Part shown: positions 61,407 through 64,000 of the stretch, piece after piece
Layout: each line of letters opens with the position of its first letter
Numbering within the stretch: position 1 is the first letter of the stretch
NCBI GenBank assembly: GCA_040399685.1
Contig: JBBART010000016.1
Location: 49,550 to 113,549, forward strand
Reading direction: 5' to 3'
DNA length: 64,000 bases
DNA from: CAIQQQ01 sp040399685
GTDB taxonomy: Bacteria > Pseudomonadota > Alphaproteobacteria > Acetobacterales > Acetobacteraceae
The notes under the pieces: model-generated
What the model saw: only the letters and a program-made list of their open reading frames with translations
Database searches by the model: none
What the model was told of the DNA's origin: nothing
Position numbers and translations under genes: made by a program

Positions 61407-62519
61407 ATGATTTTGTTGATACCGGGACCCGTGACAACCCGGGCTGAAGTTCGGGCCATGATGGCCTGCGATCTTGCACCATGGGACGACGAATTTCGCA
61501 GCCTTTCCAAGAGAATTCGCACGAAAGTCCGCGAGATTGCAGGCGGTGGCGAGGGCATGCACACCGCCTTGCCGTTGCAAGGATGCGGGCATTTCGGCAC
61601 TGAGGCGGCGCTGCGCAGTGTGCTTGCACCTGGCGGCCGCATTTTGGTTCCAATGACCGGCTCCTACGCCGAACGCATGGTGCGACTGGCCAATGAAGCT
61701 GGTCGGGTCGGTGTTCCTTTGGAGGTCGACCAGAACCGCGCCGTCTCGCCGGCCCTCATCGCAGCGGCCCTTGCGGCGGATCCGACCCTTTCGCATGTCG
61801 GTCTTGTCTACAGCGAGACGAGCACTGGCGTGATCCATGACGCCGTGGCGATTGGCGCTGCTGTTCGTGCTGCCGGCCGCCGTATGGTGCTCGATGCAGT
61901 CTCGGCATTTGGGGCGCTGCCACTCGATCTGTCCGAACAGACAGAGATCGATGCGGCCATTTTCACGTCCAATAAATGCCTCGAAGGCTTGCCGGGGTTG
62001 GTGTTTATTGTTGTTCGTAACGATCGGCTGCTCGCGCCAGGCCAGGCAGGCAGTTGGTCGTTCGATCTTGCCGACATTCTGGCGCAGGCGACACGCGATG
62101 GTGGTGGCAGCTTTCGTTTCACACCCGCAGCACAGGCAGTTGCCGCGTTTGATCTGGCACTGAATTTTTACGCACAAGAAGGTGGCCAGCCGAACCGGCT
62201 TGCGCGTTATGAAGCCAACGCCAAGGAAGTGTGGACCGGCCTTTCTGCAATTGGCCTGCGTCCGTGCCTTGATCTCGCCGACCAGGGGCCAATTGTCGTC
62301 AACATCCATGCGCCTCCTGACCCAGCCTGGTCGCTTCCAAAGTTTGTTGTCGGGTTGAAGGCGCGTCACTTCACAATCAGCAATTTTTATAACACGGCCG
62401 AACCAAGCTTTCGGGTCGGCTGTATTGGCCACGTGACACCTGATGACATGCGGCGATTTGTGGCGGCGGTGGACGACACACTCGTCGAACTCGGTGTGCA
62501 GATCCGCAGCGGAAACTGA
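61407..62519 (+). CDS. phnW: 2-aminoethylphosphonate:pyruvate aminotransferase-like (PhnW)
   Basis: A 370-residue class V PLP aminotransferase. The N-terminal LLIPGPVTTRAEVRAMMACDLAPWDDEF closely fits PhnW, with PLP Lys190 in SNKCLEGLPGL and Asp163 in LDAVSAFGALP. Length agrees. It would convert 2-aminoethylphosphonate and pyruvate to phosphonoacetaldehyde and alanine. However no phnX, phnY or phosphonate importer is adjacent, so alanine-glyoxylate aminotransferase remains possible. Confidence 0.8.
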   Translation: MILLIPGPVTTRAEVRAMMACDLAPWDDEFRSLSKRIRTKVREIAGGGEGMHTALPLQGCGHFGTEAALRSVLAPGGRILVPMTGSYAERMVRLANEAGRVGVPLEVDQNRAVSPALIAAALAADPTLSHVGLVYSETSTGVIHDAVAIGAAVRAAGRRMVLDAVSAFGALPLDLSEQTEIDAAIFTSNKCLEGLPGLVFIVVRNDRLLAPGQAGSWSFDLADILAQATRDGGGSFRFTPAAQAVAAFDLALNFYAQEGGQPNRLARYEANAKEVWTGLSAIGLRPCLDLADQGPIVVNIHAPPDPAWSLPKFVVGLKARHFTISNFYNTAEPSFRVGCIGHVTPDDMRRFVAAVDDTLVELGVQIRSGN

Positions 62520-62526
62520 CCCGCAT

Positions 62527-63291
62527 CTACAGACCCGCCACCAAATCGCGAACATCCTGCCCCGCCTCGGCGGAGGGATGTCGCAGGAGGAGGAGGGTCT
62601 GATGTCGGATACAGTCTCGCACACGATCATCTCGACGCACGATGCCGGCAAGCTTCGGGGTATGTCCCAGAAAACTTTCGCTGGCACGGGCGAGCGCCGT
62701 GTAGGTGCGCTCGCCCGCCTTGCGTGACGTTGCCTGGTTGATAACGATGCGGGCTGCAGGGGGGCGTGGCGCAACATCGCGCTGATGCAGCTTTAGGACG
62801 GCATAGGCATCCGTCAGGCTCGTAGGCTCATCTGTGGCCACCACCAGGACGATGTCTGCGAGAGCGGACATGTTGCGCACGAACGGATCCAGCCCAGCAC
62901 CCAGGTCGACGATCACCACCGCGTATCGCCGCACGGCGCGCGCCAGCAAATGACGAATACGGTCCTGCGTGGTCGCGTCCTGCGTGGCAAGGTCGCCGGA
63001 ACCTGACCTACCGGCCAAAATGTCGAAACCGCCGTCGTGATGCACGCAAGCGGTCTCCAGCGTGGCCTGTCCGGCCAGGACGGCACCAAGATCATGCTCT
63101 GGCATCAACCCGAGTTGAATATCGACATTGGCAAGCCCGAGATCGGCATCGAACAGCAGCACGCGCTGGCCGTTTTGCGCCAGGGCATGCGAGAGGGTGA
63201 TGGCAAACCAGGTTTTTCCAACGCCCCCTTTGCCTGACGCGATTGCGATGATGCGCCCGCGCGGCAATGGCGGGCTTAACGCGGCCGTCAT
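62527..63291 (-). CDS. flhG: Flagellar number regulator FlhG (MinD/ParA family)
   Basis: A 254-residue ParA/MinD-type ATPase. Deviant Walker A SGKGGVGKTW near 23-32, DADLGLANVDIQLGL, and the later VIVDLGAGLD. Its position right after flhF with a 4-base overlap (ATGA at 63291) supports FlhG. The N-terminal activator helix with DQAxxLR, which stimulates FlhF in other bacteria, is not visible: the protein opens with MTAALSPPLPRGRIIAIAS. An earlier in-frame start at 63306 does not add it. Confidence 0.9.
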   Translation of the reverse strand: MTAALSPPLPRGRIIAIASGKGGVGKTWFAITLSHALAQNGQRVLLFDADLGLANVDIQLGLMPEHDLGAVLAGQATLETACVHHDGGFDILAGRSGSGDLATQDATTQDRIRHLLARAVRRYAVVIVDLGAGLDPFVRNMSALADIVLVVATDEPTSLTDAYAVLKLHQRDVAPRPPAARIVINQATSRKAGERTYTALARASESFLGHTPKLAGIVRRDDRVRDCIRHQTLLLLRHPSAEAGQDVRDLVAGL

Positions 63292-64000
63292 GCGCGGCGC
63301 TCCCAATTCTGTGGTATTTCAAGGGTGCGTTTGGCCAGGAGTTCAGCTGTCAACGGCACCAATCCGTCCGCTGCCCCTGGGCCTATCCCGGCTTCGGCCA
63401 ATGCCAGGCCGGCACTGGCAGCCGAGATGGCGCACCCAATCCGGCGTGCGATATCCAGCCTTGTTACAATCAGATATTCAGCCCCCGTTGATGCAAAGCC
63501 AGCAGCGATATCATAGCTCTCGCCTGGATCGAGACCGGCAGGCAAGACAACGGCCACACGCGCGTCTGCGGTTGCCGAAAGGGCTGTGAGTTCTTCTTGT
63601 TGCACCGCATCGAACGGGCTGCCGCCCGGCATATCGATCAGCACAGGTGCCCCAGATTGACGCCGCGCAAGCGCACGGGAGAGCGCAATGGGGTTGCTTG
63701 CGACCACAAGGTCCAGGCCAAGCAGTCGGGTGAAGGCGGCGAGTTGTTCGGCAGCACCTGCACGTTTCCCGTCAGCCGTGATCACCAATGGTTGTAGTCC
63801 GCGCATGACGAGACGTGCGGCCAATCGTGCGACGGTTAGGGTTTTCCCCGCACCAGGTGGGCCGGCGAATAGCACTGGTTGTGCGCCCGGTATGAGTTCG
63901 AGGGTAGAAAATGGAAGGGTGTTTGCCAGCGCCTGCGCCAATGGCCCTGCAAAACAGCGTGCAAAACTTTCCAGATTCCAGGGGTAAACAGCGTCCAATA
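63288..64000 (-). CDS. flhF: Flagellar SRP-like GTPase FlhF, N-terminus outside window
   Basis: The C-terminal 236 or so residues of an SRP-family GTPase that directs polar flagellum placement. The NG domain shows G1 GPPGAGKT, TADGKRAGAAEQL (G2 region), a G3-like LIDMPGGSP (canonical DTAGR-type is altered) and a G4-like VTRLD in place of TKLD, then the C-terminal GLAL block. It is cut by the right edge, so the start and the B domain are not seen. Its 3' end overlaps flhG. Confidence 0.88.
   Translation of the reverse strand, partial: LDAVYPWNLESFARCFAGPLAQALANTLPFSTLELIPGAQPVLFAGPPGAGKTLTVARLAARLVMRGLQPLVITADGKRAGAAEQLAAFTRLLGLDLVVASNPIALSRALARRQSGAPVLIDMPGGSPFDAVQQEELTALSATADARVAVVLPAGLDPGESYDIAAGFASTGAEYLIVTRLDIARRIGCAISAASAGLALAEAGIGPGAADGLVPLTAELLAKRTLEIPQNWERRA

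Overview
The window is GC-rich, densely packed chromosomal DNA from an alphaproteobacterium. The best markers are a CtrA-type cell-cycle regulator, a GapR-family protein, a phasin, COQ7, ClpS, and fliI/fliJ and flhF/flhG flagellar genes. Gene content (many ABC importers, PHB granule biology, alphaproteobacterial flagellar regulators) fits Rhodospirillales/Acetobacteraceae best, but that placement is an inference. I see no insertion sequence, prophage, CRISPR array, rRNA or tRNA. Nearly all genes are intact and many overlap by 1-11 bases, so it looks like core plus metabolic-accessory chromosome rather than a mobile island.

Layout. 0-4.7 kb: the C-terminal part of a giant surface/secreted protein (SdrD-B and DUF11 domains, Pro/Val linker, six 36-residue solenoid repeats, type I secretion-like C-terminus). 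4.8-10.4 kb: a dipeptide/nickel-type ABC importer (two permeases, two ATPases) with its binding protein on the opposite strand. 10.5-15.0 kb: a complete branched-chain-amino-acid-type (Liv) importer running into, and overlapping, a convergent three-gene cobalt-type nitrile hydratase/thiocyanate hydrolase-like operon whose beta subunit is split in two (15.0-16.2 kb). 16.2-22.6 kb: SH3-domain exported protein, DsrE-like protein, ThiF/MoeB E1-like enzyme, queC, cysK, rmuC and a D,D-carboxypeptidase with a SPOR domain. 22.6-24.2 kb: a regulatory intergenic region, a phasin and clpS. 24.3-30.7 kb: MFS exporter, two LysE-type exporters, a NitT/TauT-type importer with divergent binding protein, msrB and an EAL phosphodiesterase. 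30.9-35.3 kb: 14-TM MFS exporter and an MBOAT/AlgJ-like acylation pair. 35.4-39.9 kb: a second Liv importer whose two ATPases are fused into one polypeptide.

40-64 kb: an AT-rich non-coding stretch, a receiver protein with a degenerate Hpt-like domain, an alpha/beta hydrolase, glycerate 2-kinase plus pyruvate kinase, DUF1244 and GapR, an MsbA-like exporter, two GSTs, overlapping dsbB-coq7, an HNH nuclease, a carboxylesterase, gluQ, tandem class I aminotransferases followed by a double-GNAT protein, fliI-fliJ, ctrA, an amidase-NAD kinase pair, a phnW-like aminotransferase and flhF-flhG (flhF cut by the right edge).

How it works together. The importers (peptide, two Liv-type, NitT-type) with nitrile/amide-hydrating enzymes, aminotransferases, glycerate kinase and pyruvate kinase point to a heterotroph scavenging organic nitrogen and organic acids. 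The phasin promoter carries a palindrome matching the published PhaR operator pattern. The carboxypeptidase promoter carries a CtrA-like half-site and a GANTC site, which would tie envelope remodelling to the CtrA system encoded in the same window. The most unusual pieces are the split-beta nitrile hydratase next to a Liv importer, the fused LivG-LivF ATPase with a degenerate first signature, and the receiver/pseudo-Hpt protein.
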